Source: Methanobrevibacter sp. (GTDB lineage Archaea; Methanobacteriota; Methanobacteria; Methanobacteriales; Methanobacteriaceae). Taken from it: a stretch of 24,263 nucleotides of DNA. The stretch covers positions 1 to 24,263 of the forward strand of contig WRCI01000004.1 of assembly GCA_009784145.1 (NCBI GenBank). Reading direction: 5' to 3'. Of this stretch, positions 8,580-16,864 are shown piece by piece (positions within the stretch are counted from its first letter, which is position 1; the number at the start of each line of letters is the position of its first letter). The position numbers and the translations under genes were made by a program. The notes under the pieces are model-generated. The model was not told the origin of the DNA and searched no databases. It saw only the letters and a list, made by a program, of their open reading frames with translations.

Positions 8580-9035
8580 TTAAAGGCTAAATCCTTCCTG
8601 TTCATCATCAGAAACTACAACTTCTATGTAAACAGGACCCACATCTGCCTTGTCTTTCCAGAGAACAACAAAAACTCCAGTATGTATTAAATTCATTAAT
8701 TTAAATTTTACAAAAACATTCATAGCTTCTAATGATTTAGTCATTCGCATAATACCATTAGAATCTGTGTCGCCTTGAATTGAAACATTAGCTCTGATTT
8801 GTTCATCCATTCTATTAATAAGTTTTCCTGCTTCATCTGAAACAACATTAATTTCAGTTCCTTGAACAAGTTCTTTCAATTCCTCTAACATTCCTTCCAT
8901 TTCATCAATAGGAATATTTTTTGAGGATCTTCCTCTGACAATTAAAATTCTTTCAGTGTCTAAAGCCGCCTTTGATCCATCAAAAGCTTCAAAAAATTCA
9001 ATTACTTGTCCTGCAATTTTATGTAGTTTAACCAT
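8580..9035 (-). CDS. Unknown methanogen protein, 151 aa (possibly DUF2120)
   Basis: This is a small soluble alpha/beta protein with no membrane segment and no cysteines. It has a patterned N-terminus (MVKLHKIAGQVIEFFEAFDG), a strand ERILIVRGRSSKN (about 29-41), an acidic helix DEMEGMLEELKELV (about 45-58), and a C-terminal strand pair ending in PVYIEVVVSDDEQEGFSL. It resembles a family of conserved methanogen proteins of unknown function; I suspect DUF2120 but cannot confirm it. I choose the ATG at 9035 rather than the GTG at 9044, because GTGAT is a good Shine-Dalgarno match four bases before the ATG. It lies about 90 bases downstream of mptA on the same strand, with the tail spacing of a possible operon partner. 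Confidence 0.8.
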   Translation of the reverse strand: MVKLHKIAGQVIEFFEAFDGSKAALDTERILIVRGRSSKNIPIDEMEGMLEELKELVQGTEINVVSDEAGKLINRMDEQIRANVSIQGDTDSNGIMRMTKSLEAMNVFVKFKLMNLIHTGVFVVLWKDKADVGPVYIEVVVSDDEQEGFSL

Positions 9036-9187
9036 GATAATCACTATTTTTACAAATTAAACAATTTAAAACATGATATAATAAAATAATATCTAATTAA
9101 TAAAATAATATCCATTATTAAATAAATAAAACAACATTTGTCATTAAATAATAAAATAACCTCGATTATTAACTAATAGCATGATAT

Positions 9188-10129
9188 TTATTTACTTTCT
9201 TCAATTTCTCCTTTTAATTCACCTAAAGTTGCAATCTTTTCTGCAAAAGCATTGTGTCTATGAATACTTTCTTCATTAACTTGGCGAACTGTGACTAATG
9301 TGTCATCTGGAAGATATGAATAATTTTGAATAATTTTTTCAACCATATTTCTCACACAATCTTCAACAAAGCCTGGTTTTTTATGAGCTTGCATAACTAT
9401 AGCATTTTCATCAGGTCTTTTAAGAAGTTCACAGACAGAAGAACTCATAGATTCCTCAATAATTTGAATTATATCCTCTCCACGAACTGTATGATGTTCA
9501 GGAACTTCTATTATTACAGTCCCAATACCTCGCTGATTATGAGAAGCAAAGGTAACAGTATCCACTACTTTTTGAGTGGTTTCTTCATCTAAAAACTCTA
9601 GTAGTTTAGCTCTATCAGCTTCCATAACCGATTCCTGTGCACATGGGCAAACAGTCATCCCAATTACTTCAGCACCAATACTTTTACGTATTTTAACTTC
9701 TTCATCTTCCCTATATCCTACAGCTCTAGCTACAATTTTAGTCATTTCTTGAGTACTATTTTCAGTAACAGGTGATTTTTTTATAAACATGAAATCACTA
9801 AACATCTGTACTTCAGCCATTTTAGCATATTTATGTTTTTCCATCATTGATTTAACAATTTCAGCACATAATGATTCTACTTCAACAGCATTTTTAGTTA
9901 CAACTTCTTCTACAACTTCACTAATAGCTTCAGGACTTCGAGACATATGAATGCCTCTTTGATCACTTGGGAGATCTACAAAAGCATCAAATGTGGGAAT
10001 GAGAACTATAGGTCTTTTTTGACCCCTTTCGATTTTCAAAAGCTTTTTTACACCTGTGACTCCCACTCTAGTTAAGTGGACTGGGATTCTAGGCATTTTA
10101 TCTTGTGTATCTGGGAAACAAACAACCAA
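9188..10129 (-). CDS. mptA: GTP cyclohydrolase MptA
   Basis: MptA converts GTP to 7,8-dihydroneopterin 2',3'-cyclic phosphate, the first step of tetrahydromethanopterin synthesis; it is an iron-dependent relative of FolE2. Visible signatures are FPDTQDKMPRIPVHLTRVGV at the N-terminus, IPTFDAFVDLPSDQRGIHMS with SRSPE, the metal-site region GMTVCPCAQESVMEADRAK, and SHNQRG followed by a C-terminal helix-rich part ending GELKGEIEESK. The upstream GTG pair (10141, 10138) has no ribosome site of its own, while GGTG six bases before the TTG at 10129 fits a TTG start giving MVVCFPDTQD (313 residues). If the GTG at 10141 is used the protein is four residues longer. It lies upstream of the unknown 151-residue gene. 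Confidence 0.94.
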   Translation of the reverse strand: MVVCFPDTQDKMPRIPVHLTRVGVTGVKKLLKIERGQKRPIVLIPTFDAFVDLPSDQRGIHMSRSPEAISEVVEEVVTKNAVEVESLCAEIVKSMMEKHKYAKMAEVQMFSDFMFIKKSPVTENSTQEMTKIVARAVGYREDEEVKIRKSIGAEVIGMTVCPCAQESVMEADRAKLLEFLDEETTQKVVDTVTFASHNQRGIGTVIIEVPEHHTVRGEDIIQIIEESMSSSVCELLKRPDENAIVMQAHKKPGFVEDCVRNMVEKIIQNYSYLPDDTLVTVRQVNEESIHRHNAFAEKIATLGELKGEIEESK

Positions 10130-10341
10130 TGGTAACACCACAATAGATAAATTATTATGATTTATATTTTATTAATAAACGAATATTATTTATAAAATTT
10201 TTTAATTATAAATTATAAAATCCTATAAAAAAATATTGTTTATAAAATCCTATAAAAAATTTTTATAAAAAATTTAAATACTTAATAAAATTTATAGTAA
10301 TTAATATTTGTACTAATAATCATTTAAAAGTATCTAAAAAA

Positions 10342-10385
10342 TAATTAAAAAATAATTAAAAAATAATTAAAAAATAATTAAAAAA
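10342..10385. repeat. Four 11-bp tandem units
   Basis: TAATTAAAAAA repeats exactly at 10342, 10353, 10364 and 10375 in the spacer between mptA and the Taw2-like gene. It is simple A/T sequence consistent with replication slippage. Confidence 0.85.
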
Positions 10386-10425
10386 TTAAAGTTATAAGAA
10401 AAAATATCTAAAAATTATAGAGCTT

Positions 10426-11211
10426 TCAATATATTTTCACATCAATAACTGTATGAACAACACCTGGAGAATATTTTTTTATGATTCTATTATTTAATAG
10501 TTCAACTTCTCTTCCATATGCAGCTTTTTTTATTCTATTAATTGGACGTGTGTTCATTAACTTTTCAGGGACTGTTTCATGGTAATGAATTATCCCTTCT
10601 GGTTTTAAACATTCCATAGCTGAATCTAAAAATTCATGAGTGGTTTTTACATAACCCATTATTATACGATCAGTCGATAATTTAGGAGCTATTTCTGCAG
10701 AATCTCCAAAAATAGATTCTATAATCTTATTATCCTTATTTGTTTGAGAGTTATTATTGTTATTAGCTTTATTATTAATATTATTTAGATTTATATTTTC
10801 ATTTAAATAATAATATGAATCTGGATTAATTTCAATGGCAAAAAGCTTTCCCACATTAGAATATTTAGCTATAGGTATGGAAAAATATCCAATTCCAGCA
10901 AACATATCAACTACAACTTCATCGTCTTGAACAAGATTAGCTATTCTCATTCTTTCAGTTGTATTTCCTTTAGACCACATTATTTTAGCTATATCTAATT
11001 TAAAAAAGCATCCATTTTCTTTGTGAATAGTTTCAGTTTTATCACCAATTAATAAATCAATATTGGGTTTTCTCATCTGACCAGAGATATTGTTGATTTT
11101 TGCTATTGTATCAACGTTATGAATAGATAGAAGTTCATCTAATCTTCCATCATATTCTTTTTCTAAATTTTCATCAATTATGAGAATATTCCCTATTTTT
11201 TTCCACTTCAT
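10426..11211 (-). CDS. taw2: Taw2-like tRNA wyosine aminocarboxypropyltransferase
   Basis: This class I SAM-binding enzyme belongs to the Trm5/TYW2 group. It has the group-specific FFKLDIAKIMWSKGNTTERM (about 69-88), motif I VVDMFAGIGYFSIP (100-113), EINPDSYYYLNENINLN (127-143), and IIMGYVKTTHEFL (183-195). The IMGYV at the position of the Trm5 NLP-type motif, with HYHETVPE after it, favours Taw2, which transfers the aminocarboxypropyl group of SAM to the 4-demethylwyosine of tRNA-Phe position 37; a Trm5-type methyltransferase is the alternative. Residues about 142-162 are an Asn-rich insertion with a five-Asn run. Length 261 is slightly short for the family. The ATG at 11211 has no clear Shine-Dalgarno match. 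Confidence 0.85.
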   Translation of the reverse strand: MKWKKIGNILIIDENLEKEYDGRLDELLSIHNVDTIAKINNISGQMRKPNIDLLIGDKTETIHKENGCFFKLDIAKIMWSKGNTTERMRIANLVQDDEVVVDMFAGIGYFSIPIAKYSNVGKLFAIEINPDSYYYLNENINLNNINNKANNNNNSQTNKDNKIIESIFGDSAEIAPKLSTDRIIMGYVKTTHEFLDSAMECLKPEGIIHYHETVPEKLMNTRPINRIKKAAYGREVELLNNRIIKKYSPGVVHTVIDVKIY

Positions 11212-11516
11212 AATATCTTTATTTATGACTTATACTAATTATTTAAATTAATAAAATTATTAAATTATAGAGTTATAAAATTAAAATCATATAATATAAT
11301 AAAATATCATTTAAATATTAAATTATAATATATTTTATATATAAAATATGAAAATTATTTTTTAATTGATATATATTATAATTGTTATAAAAATATGAAA
11401 TTATACTTTTATACTTTTAATATAAAGTATATAAAATATAAATAAATTAAATATTTTTTGATATAAATTGATAAAATAGAAAAGATTTATATATATAAAA
11501 AAATATAATAAAATTT

Positions 11517-11537
11517 GTTTAGGTTAAATAACCAAAC
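11517..11537 (+). other. Inverted repeat near a predicted transcription start
   Basis: GTTT-A-GGTT, loop AAAT, AACC-AAAC form an 8-bp stem with one bulged A. It lies about 25 bases after the TATA-like run TTTATATATA at 11487-11496, so a transcript starting there would begin with this hairpin. It could be the 5' end of an unannotated RNA or of a long psmB leader. Confidence 0.35.
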
Positions 11538-11840
11538 GATTATACTATTTTATATTGTTTATTTTAATTAATCAAGATTTTTTAGTATTTACTATTAACA
11601 ATCAATTTAAAACTAAATAATTTTAAATACGCTTCAATGAAGCTTTAAAAAACAAAAATGTTCCAAAAAGCTATTTAATATCTTTTAAAAAGTTGGAGTA
11701 TTTGCCATATTATTAAATACTTAATATACATAATATTGATTTTAATATTAATCCTATTAAAGATTAATTTATAGATTAATTAATTAACATTATTAAATTT
11801 AACATATTGAAGATATATTAAAATTATAATGCTTAAAAAG

Positions 11841-11850
11841 TTATATAAAT
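11841..11850 (+). promoter_or_regulatory. TATA box for psmB
   Basis: TTATATAAAT preceded by AAAAAG (purine BRE-like) lies 98 bases before the psmB ATG. It predicts a start near 11870 and a leader of about 70 bases. The leader ends in a strong ribosome site, GAGGTG at 11926-11931. Confidence 0.45.
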
Positions 11851-11925
11851 CTAAAAATAGATTTAAAAAATTATAATATTTAAAAAATTATAAGATATAT
11901 CTCCTTAATTTTATATTATTATTAC

Positions 11926-11931
11926 GAGGTG
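11926..11931 (+). promoter_or_regulatory. Ribosome binding site of psmB
   Basis: GAGGTG lies seven bases before the ATG at 11939. This spacing selects that ATG over the in-frame Met at residue 7 and thus sets a 12-residue propeptide. Confidence 0.75.
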
Positions 11932-11938
11932 TTATTAT

Positions 11939-12568
11939 ATGAGTAATAAAAACACAATGGATACATTGGAAGGTACAACTACTGTAGGTATCACCTGTGA
12001 AGATGGAGTAGTCTTTGCAAGCGAAAGAAGAGCTAGTATGGGGAATTTAGTAGCTCATAAAGTTGCTGAAAAAATATTCAAAATTGATGACCATATTGTA
12101 GCTACTATAGCAGGTTCTGTAGCAGACGCTCAGAGTTTAATGAAAGTAATAAGTGCCGAAGTATCTTTATACAAAATGAGAAATGGAGAAGATATTAGTA
12201 TTGAATCGGCTTCTGCATTAGCTTCTAACATATTACACTCCTCTCCATTATATGTTCAAACATTACTTGGAGGGATAGATGAGAACGGAGCTTCAATTTA
12301 TTCTCTTGATCCTGCTGGAGGTATGATTAAAGATTCTTTCATATCCACAGGTTCTGGTTCTATGTTTTCTTATGGTGTCCTTGAAGACAGAATTAAAGAA
12401 GGTATTACTGTAGAAGAAGGAATTGATGTAGCTATTAGAGCTATAAAATCAGCTATGGAACGTGATACTTTCTCTGGAAATGGTATATTATTAGCTACTG
12501 TTACAGATAAAGGAGTCCAAATGTTATCAAAAGAAGCTATTGATGCTAAATTAAAAGAAATTAGCTAA
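11939..12568 (+). CDS. psmB: Proteasome beta subunit precursor (PsmB)
   Basis: This is the catalytic subunit of the archaeal 20S proteasome. A 12-residue propeptide ends LEG, and autocleavage before Thr13 would expose the nucleophile in TTTVGI. The other active-site residues are present: Glu29 (mature 17) in ASERRASMG, Lys45 (mature 33) in AEKIFKI, Ser141 (mature 129) in STGSGSMFS and Asp176 in RDTFSGNG. Total length 209 is normal. The alpha subunit gene is not in the window. A strong GAGGTG ribosome site fixes the start, and a hairpin plus T-tracts overlaps the stop codon. In Methanothermobacter I recall psmB lying next to the aCPSF1 gene (MTH1202/MTH1203), as here; this is from memory. Confidence 0.97.
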   Translation: MSNKNTMDTLEGTTTVGITCEDGVVFASERRASMGNLVAHKVAEKIFKIDDHIVATIAGSVADAQSLMKVISAEVSLYKMRNGEDISIESASALASNILHSSPLYVQTLLGGIDENGASIYSLDPAGGMIKDSFISTGSGSMFSYGVLEDRIKEGITVEEGIDVAIRAIKSAMERDTFSGNGILLATVTDKGVQMLSKEAIDAKLKEIS

Positions 12569-12605
12569 ATAGCTAATTTTTAATTTAAATTTTTAATTTT
12601 TATAT
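12560..12605 (+). terminator. Hairpin and T-tracts on the psmB stop codon
   Basis: ATTAGCT (12560-12566), loop AAAT, AGCTAAT (12571-12577) make a 7-bp stem that includes the first base of the TAA stop. It is followed by TTTTT, TTTTT and TTTTT tracts separated by short A-rich runs (to about 12601). This resembles an intrinsic-type terminator. U-tracts are also what FttA recognises, and the FttA gene is next downstream. Confidence 0.6.
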
Positions 12606-12949
12606 TATAAACTTTTACAAATTATGAATTAAAAAAATAAAATACAAATTAAATAAAATATAAACTAACTAAATAAAATATAAACTAAATAAAAACATAA
12701 ATGATTAAAAAATATTTTAAATTATGAAAATATTATTAAATAAATAAAAAATTGAATTATATTCTAATATTATACTTAATATTCAATAATATTAATTTTA
12801 TAACTTAATATTAATTTTATAAATTAAGTAGTAAAAAAATATGAATATAATTTTAACATGAGTATATTAAAAGATTTTGACAAAAAATTATTATTTTAAA
12901 AACATTTTCATATACTGCTTTTGTTAAATCAATACTGAATAAGTACTAT

Positions 12950-13072
12950 TTGTTAAAACAGTTAAATGCTATTTATTAAGACAATTAATTACTCTTTATT
13001 AAGACAGCTAATTGCTGTTTGTTAAGACAGTTAATTGTTGTTTGTTAAAACAATTGAGTATTATTTGTTAAA
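12950..13072. repeat. Array of 23-bp units directly upstream of fttA
   Basis: TTGTTAA/TTATTAA starts recur exactly every 23 bases at 12950, 12973, 12996, 13019, 13042 and 13065 (last partial), with a looser copy at 12921. Each full unit reads close to TTrTTAAGACAGTTAATT then TGTTG/TACTC-type bases, and most contain an imperfect inverted repeat TTAA-N5-TTAA. The array stops about eight bases before the TATA box. Period 23 is about two helical turns, so every unit faces the same side of DNA. Confidence 0.85.
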
Positions 13073-13079
13073 ATCAAAA

Positions 13080-13087
13080 TTTATATA
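13080..13087 (+). promoter_or_regulatory. TATA box for fttA
   Basis: TTTATATA lies 24 bases before the base preceding the ATG at 13111. Normal archaeal spacing places transcription start within a few bases of the ATG, implying a very short leader, yet GTGAT (13103-13107) is present as a ribosome-site match. Either the mRNA starts farther upstream or the leader retains only part of that site. Confidence 0.5.
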
Positions 13088-13110
13088 CGCTTATTTTTCG
13101 AAGTGATGAT

Positions 13111-15015
13111 ATGTCTTCAGAAATTTTAGAAGGAATCAAAAAAACAATCCTAGAACGACTACCTGAAAGAGTTAAAGTTGCTAAAGTAGAATTTGAAGGT
13201 CCAGAAGTTGTTATCTATACAAAAAACCCAGAAATAATAACTGAAAATGGGGACTTAATACGGAATTTAGCTAAAGATTTGAGGAAAAGAATAATTATTC
13301 GTTCTGACAAATCTGTGCTCTTAGACCCTGAAAAAACAATCCATAAAATTCATGATATTGTACCAGAAGAAGCACAAATTACAAATATTTCATTTGATGA
13401 AGTCACATGCGAAGTCTTGATTGAAGCTAAAAAACCAGGACTAGTTATTGGAAAATATGGAGTAACTTCCAGAAAAGTCGTTAAAAATACTGGTTGGGCA
13501 CCTAAAATATTAAGAACACCTCCAATATCTTCTGAAATAATTGAAAGAGTTAGAACTACCCTTAAACATAACAGTAAAGAGAGAAAAAAAATATTACAAA
13601 ATCTTGGAACAAGGATTCATCAAGGTTCAAAGTATGAAAATGAATGGGCTAGGCTAACTTCTATGGGTGGATTTAGAGAAGTTGGTAGATCATGTATGCT
13701 CCTTCAAACTCCAAATAGTAGAGTTCTACTTGATTGTGGAGTCAATGTTGCAGGGGATGAAAAAAACGCATATCCTTTCCTTAATGTTCCAGAATTTTCT
13801 ATAGCTGACTTAGATGCAGTTGTATTATCACATGCTCACTTAGATCATACTGGTTTTTTACCTTATCTTTATCATTATGGCTATGAAGGACCAGTATACT
13901 GTACCACTCCAACTAGAGATTTAACCACACTCCTTCAACTTGATCATATAGATATTGCTCACAGAGAAGATGATCCTCTTCCATTTAACACAAAGCATGT
14001 TCAAAAAAGTATAAAACATACTATAACCCTTGATTATGGAGAAGTTACAGATATTTCACCAGATATTAGATTAACATTACATAATGCAGGGCATATTCTT
14101 GGTTCAGCTATGGCTCATATGCACATAGGTGATGGACAACACAATATGGTTTATACTGGAGACTTTAAGTATGAAAGAAGCCGCCTTTTAGAACCTGCTA
14201 CCGTGCGTTTCCCAAGAGTAGAAACAGTAGTTATGGAAAGTACTTATGGTGGTCATGAAGATGTTCAACCTTCAAGAAACAATGCTGAAAAGCAAATGAT
14301 GAAAACAATCTACAGAACTCTTAAAAGAGGAGGAAAAGTCCTCCTTCCTGTTTTCGCTGTGGGAAGAGCACAAGAACTTATGATTGTATTAGAAGAATAT
14401 ATGCGTCATGGTATGATTGAAGAAGTTCCAATTTACATTGATGGAATGATATGGGAAGCTACAGCTATTCATACAGCAAGACCTGAATATTTAAGTAAAG
14501 ATTTAAGAGATCAAATTTTCCACATGGGAAGAAATCCTTTTATTTCTGATGCATTTAATAAAGTTCAAAATATAAATGAACGTCAAGACATTGTAGAAGG
14601 AGAACCATGTATTATTCTCTCAACTTCCGGTATGTTAACTGGTGGAAACTCAGTTGAATACTTTAAATGGTTAAGTGAAGATGAAAAAAGCACACTTATT
14701 TTTGTAGGATATCAATCTGAAGGTTCTCTTGGAAGAAGAATACAGAAAGGTTGGAAAGAAATCCCACTTAAAGAAGAAGGAAAAACAAATGTCTACAATG
14801 TAAAAATGGAAATAAAAACAATTGAAGGATTTAGTGGACATTCTAATAGGCGTCAATTAATGGAATATGTTAAAAAACTCTCTCCAAGACCAGAAAAAGT
14901 TATCATGTGTCATGGAGATGCTTATAAAACAATGGATCTTGCCTCTAGTGTTCATAGAAGTTATAAAATTGAAACTAAAACTCCACTTAATTTGGAATCA
15001 GTTAGAATTCAATAA
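13111..15015 (+). CDS. fttA: Transcription termination factor FttA (aCPSF1), beta-CASP ribonuclease
   Basis: FttA cleaves nascent RNA behind RNA polymerase at U-rich sites and releases it; it is the archaeal CPSF73-like endo/exonuclease. Residues 1-145 hold two KH-type RNA-binding domains, the second with [14 protein letters not shown]. The metallo-beta-lactamase core begins near 175 ([16 protein letters not shown]) and shows HAHLDH (H241, H243, D245, H246), H328 in AGHILGSAM and D351 in YTGDFK. The beta-CASP part follows VVMESTYG, and GHS (H577) and CHGD (H601) complete the active site. Length 634 is normal and all catalytic residues are present. It has its own promoter, with a regular 23-bp array in front, and is followed by purM after a long spacer. 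Confidence 0.97.
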   Translation: MSSEILEGIKKTILERLPERVKVAKVEFEGPEVVIYTKNPEIITENGDLIRNLAKDLRKRIIIRSDKSVLLDPEKTIHKIHDIVPEEAQITNISFDEVTCEVLIEAKKPGLVIGKYGVTSRKVVKNTGWAPKILRTPPISSEIIERVRTTLKHNSKERKKILQNLGTRIHQGSKYENEWARLTSMGGFREVGRSCMLLQTPNSRVLLDCGVNVAGDEKNAYPFLNVPEFSIADLDAVVLSHAHLDHTGFLPYLYHYGYEGPVYCTTPTRDLTTLLQLDHIDIAHREDDPLPFNTKHVQKSIKHTITLDYGEVTDISPDIRLTLHNAGHILGSAMAHMHIGDGQHNMVYTGDFKYERSRLLEPATVRFPRVETVVMESTYGGHEDVQPSRNNAEKQMMKTIYRTLKRGGKVLLPVFAVGRAQELMIVLEEYMRHGMIEEVPIYIDGMIWEATAIHTARPEYLSKDLRDQIFHMGRNPFISDAFNKVQNINERQDIVEGEPCIILSTSGMLTGGNSVEYFKWLSEDEKSTLIFVGYQSEGSLGRRIQKGWKEIPLKEEGKTNVYNVKMEIKTIEGFSGHSNRRQLMEYVKKLSPRPEKVIMCHGDAYKTMDLASSVHRSYKIETKTPLNLESVRIQ

Positions 15016-15180
15016 TTAATAATGTGTTGTTATATTGAATTGAATATAATTAATTTATAAATTAAATTATTCTAATTAAATTATAACAATTATTTAAATG
15101 ATTCTAATTAAATTATATCTTGAATTCTTAACTTATAGCTTAAATACAATCAATTTATTTTTATTAATTAATTTATTTTA

Positions 15181-15222
15181 TAATTTTTATTTTATAATTT
15201 TTATTTTATAATTTTTATTTTA
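15181..15222. repeat. Three 14-bp tandem units, T-rich
   Basis: TAATTTTTATTTTA repeats exactly at 15181, 15195 and 15209, with partial copies on each side. Each unit gives U5 and U4 tracts in RNA read from fttA, so it could contribute to termination as well as being slippage-prone. Confidence 0.85.
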
Positions 15223-15434
15223 TAAATTTCTACTTTTTTTATAAATTAATAAGATTATAATTGATATATTTAAATATTTTAAATTAATATAAATATAAAT
15301 TAATAAAAAGTATAATTTATATTTAAAAATTGAAGATTTTATTTAAATAAGAAAATTTATTAGTTTATAAAGTTTATATTAAATTTAAGAAATATTTATA
15401 TAAAATTTAAAAAATTTATAATTTTATAATAAAT

Positions 15435-15540
15435 TTAAAAATGTTATACTAAATTTAAATATCTTATAACAATCTTAAATATCTTATAATGAATTTAAAT
15501 ATATTATAACAAGTTAAAATATATTATAACAAGTTAAAAA
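15435..15540. repeat. Degenerate 20-bp tandem array before purM
   Basis: Units like TTAAATATCTTATAACAATC start at 15435, 15455, 15475, 15495 and 15515, with a partial at 15535. Later copies read ATATTATAACAAGT. Period is exactly 20 through at least five copies, while sequence has drifted at up to about a third of positions. Confidence 0.82.
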
Positions 15541-15663
15541 TAATATACTATTAAAAAAAATTAGTATATAGGTTTAAAAAATTTATATTAATAGTAATAA
15601 ATTACATTAATCAATAAAATTTTATTAATCTATAAATTTTATTTATCAAAATATGGTGAGTAA

Positions 15664-16689
15664 ATGGTTACTTATTCAGATTCTGGTGTCAATATAGACC
15701 TTGAAGAAATCACAGTACGTAAAATAGCAGAAAAATTAAAACCGACCTTAAAGTATCGAGAAATTGTAACTGAAAGTGGGCATTTTGCAGCTTTAGTTAA
15801 AATGGGTAATCGTGGGATTGCAATGAGTACTGATGGTGTTGGAAGTAAGATATTGGTAGCTAAACTGATGGAAAAATATGATACTGTGGGAATTGATTGT
15901 ATAGCTATGGTAGTAAATGATATTCTCTGTGTTGGTGCTGAACCAATAGCATTAGTAGATTATTTAGCTGTAGAAAGTCCAAATCCTGAAATGGGAGGAC
16001 AAATAGCTGAAGGTCTTGCAAAAGGTGCTGAATTGTCTAAAATAGCTATTATTGGAGGAGAAACTGCTTCACTTCCAGAAATAGTAAATGACTTTGATTT
16101 AGCAGGAACTGGAATTGGATTTGTTGATATTGATAAAATAATTACTGGAGAAAATATTACTGATAACGATGTTTTAATTGGTCTTCAAAGTAGTGGTATT
16201 CATAGTAATGGTCTGAGTTTAGCTAGAAAGGTACTTCTTGAAAATAATAAGTTTAATATTGATGATACACTTCCAAATGATTCTACTACAACAATTGGTG
16301 AAGAACTTCTTAAACCAACTGAAATATATGTAAAACCTATTGTTAATCTATTGAAAGAAAATTTAAATATAAAAGGTTTAGCCCATATAACTGGTGGAGG
16401 ATTTACTAATCTTAAAAGACTTAAAAAAGGTATTGGTTTTGATATTGACAATCTTCCTGAACCTCAAGAAATATTCAAGCTAATTTATAAACAAAATGTT
16501 TCTTTAGAAGAAATGTATAAAGTCTTCAATATGGGAATTGGTTTTGTAGTAATAGCTCCAGAAGAAGAATCTGAAAAGATAATTGAAATATTAAATAAAG
16601 ATTGTAAATCTTATAAAATTGGAAAAGTAAATTCCATTTCAGATAAAATAACAATTAATACATTTGAAAATACTAAAATTGAATATTAA
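15664..16689 (+). CDS. purM: Phosphoribosylformylglycinamidine cyclo-ligase (PurM)
   Basis: PurM closes the imidazole ring to give AIR in purine synthesis, using ATP. Motifs present are [12 protein letters not shown] near the start, MSTDGVGSK (about 54-62), [16 protein letters not shown] (about 80-95), [11 protein letters not shown] (about 131-141), [16 protein letters not shown] (about 175-190) and [12 protein letters not shown] (about 241-252). Length 341 is normal. GGTGAG lies only three bases before the ATG, rather close, but no other in-frame start fits better. It lies between fttA and comC on the same strand, each with its own long spacer. Confidence 0.96.
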   Translation: MVTYSDSGVNIDLEEITVRKIAEKLKPTLKYREIVTESGHFAALVKMGNRGIAMSTDGVGSKILVAKLMEKYDTVGIDCIAMVVNDILCVGAEPIALVDYLAVESPNPEMGGQIAEGLAKGAELSKIAIIGGETASLPEIVNDFDLAGTGIGFVDIDKIITGENITDNDVLIGLQSSGIHSNGLSLARKVLLENNKFNIDDTLPNDSTTTIGEELLKPTEIYVKPIVNLLKENLNIKGLAHITGGGFTNLKRLKKGIGFDIDNLPEPQEIFKLIYKQNVSLEEMYKVFNMGIGFVVIAPEEESEKIIEILNKDCKSYKIGKVNSISDKITINTFENTKIEY

Positions 16690-16821
16690 ATTAAATATTA
16701 AATATAGAATATACTAAAATTAAAAAAATAATACTAAAATTGAATATTAAATTAAACTATGAAATTGAATATTAAATTAAAAACTAAATATTAAATATAG
16801 AATATACTAAAATTAAAAAAA
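16670..16821. repeat. Copies of the purM 3' tail in the purM-comC spacer
   Basis: The 26 bases at 16670-16695, which include the last purM codons and stop (ATACTAAAATTGAATATTAA and six more), recur exactly at 16731-16756. A 37-base stretch at 16692-16728 recurs at 16785-16821. The spacer therefore arose by local duplication out of the gene end. Confidence 0.85.
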
Positions 16822-16864
16822 TTATTAGATAGAATAAATTATTGATTAGATAAAAGGTGTGTTC

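Larger units (their letters stand above)
11212..11938. other. Long AT-rich divergent spacer before psmB
   Basis: This 727-base gap holds the promoters of the Taw2-like gene and psmB. Beyond these it contains a TATA-like run at 11487-11496, an inverted repeat at 11517-11537 and a small GC-containing hairpin at 11631-11643 (GCTTC-AAT-GAAGC). No open frame with a ribosome site was found. A small RNA is possible but unproven. Confidence 0.45.
12569..13110. other. Spacer between psmB and fttA
   Basis: The 542-base gap holds the psmB terminator at its left end, then A/T-only sequence to about 12900, then a regular 23-bp array (12950-13072), a TATA box and the fttA ribosome site. No reading frame is supported. 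Confidence 0.6.
15016..15663. other. Repeat-filled spacer between fttA and purM
   Basis: The 648-base spacer contains a weak hairpin (arms TTATATT/AATATAA, 15030-15049) just after the fttA stop, a 14-bp tandem at 15181-15222, a 20-bp degenerate array at 15435-15540, and an 8-bp inverted repeat ATATACTA/TAGTATAT at 15543-15569. No gene is supported. Termination signals for fttA and the purM promoter presumably lie here. Confidence 0.6.

Noticed and set aside
9326..9592. A plus-strand open frame opposite mptA
   Set aside because: It is antisense to a clearly identified conserved enzyme and has no ribosome site or recognisable domain.
10342..10385. Regulatory role of the four 11-bp units before the Taw2-like gene end
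   Set aside because: It is simple A/T sequence at the 3' side of the gene with no symmetry; slippage suffices as an explanation.
11212..11938. A riboswitch or tRNA in the long psmB spacer
   Set aside because: No cloverleaf, no conserved riboswitch core and very few G/C bases were seen.
15613..15626. Perfect 14-bp palindrome AATAAAATTTTATT in the purM leader
   Set aside because: It is made only of A and T in an A/T-only region, so chance is likely and no partner site was found.
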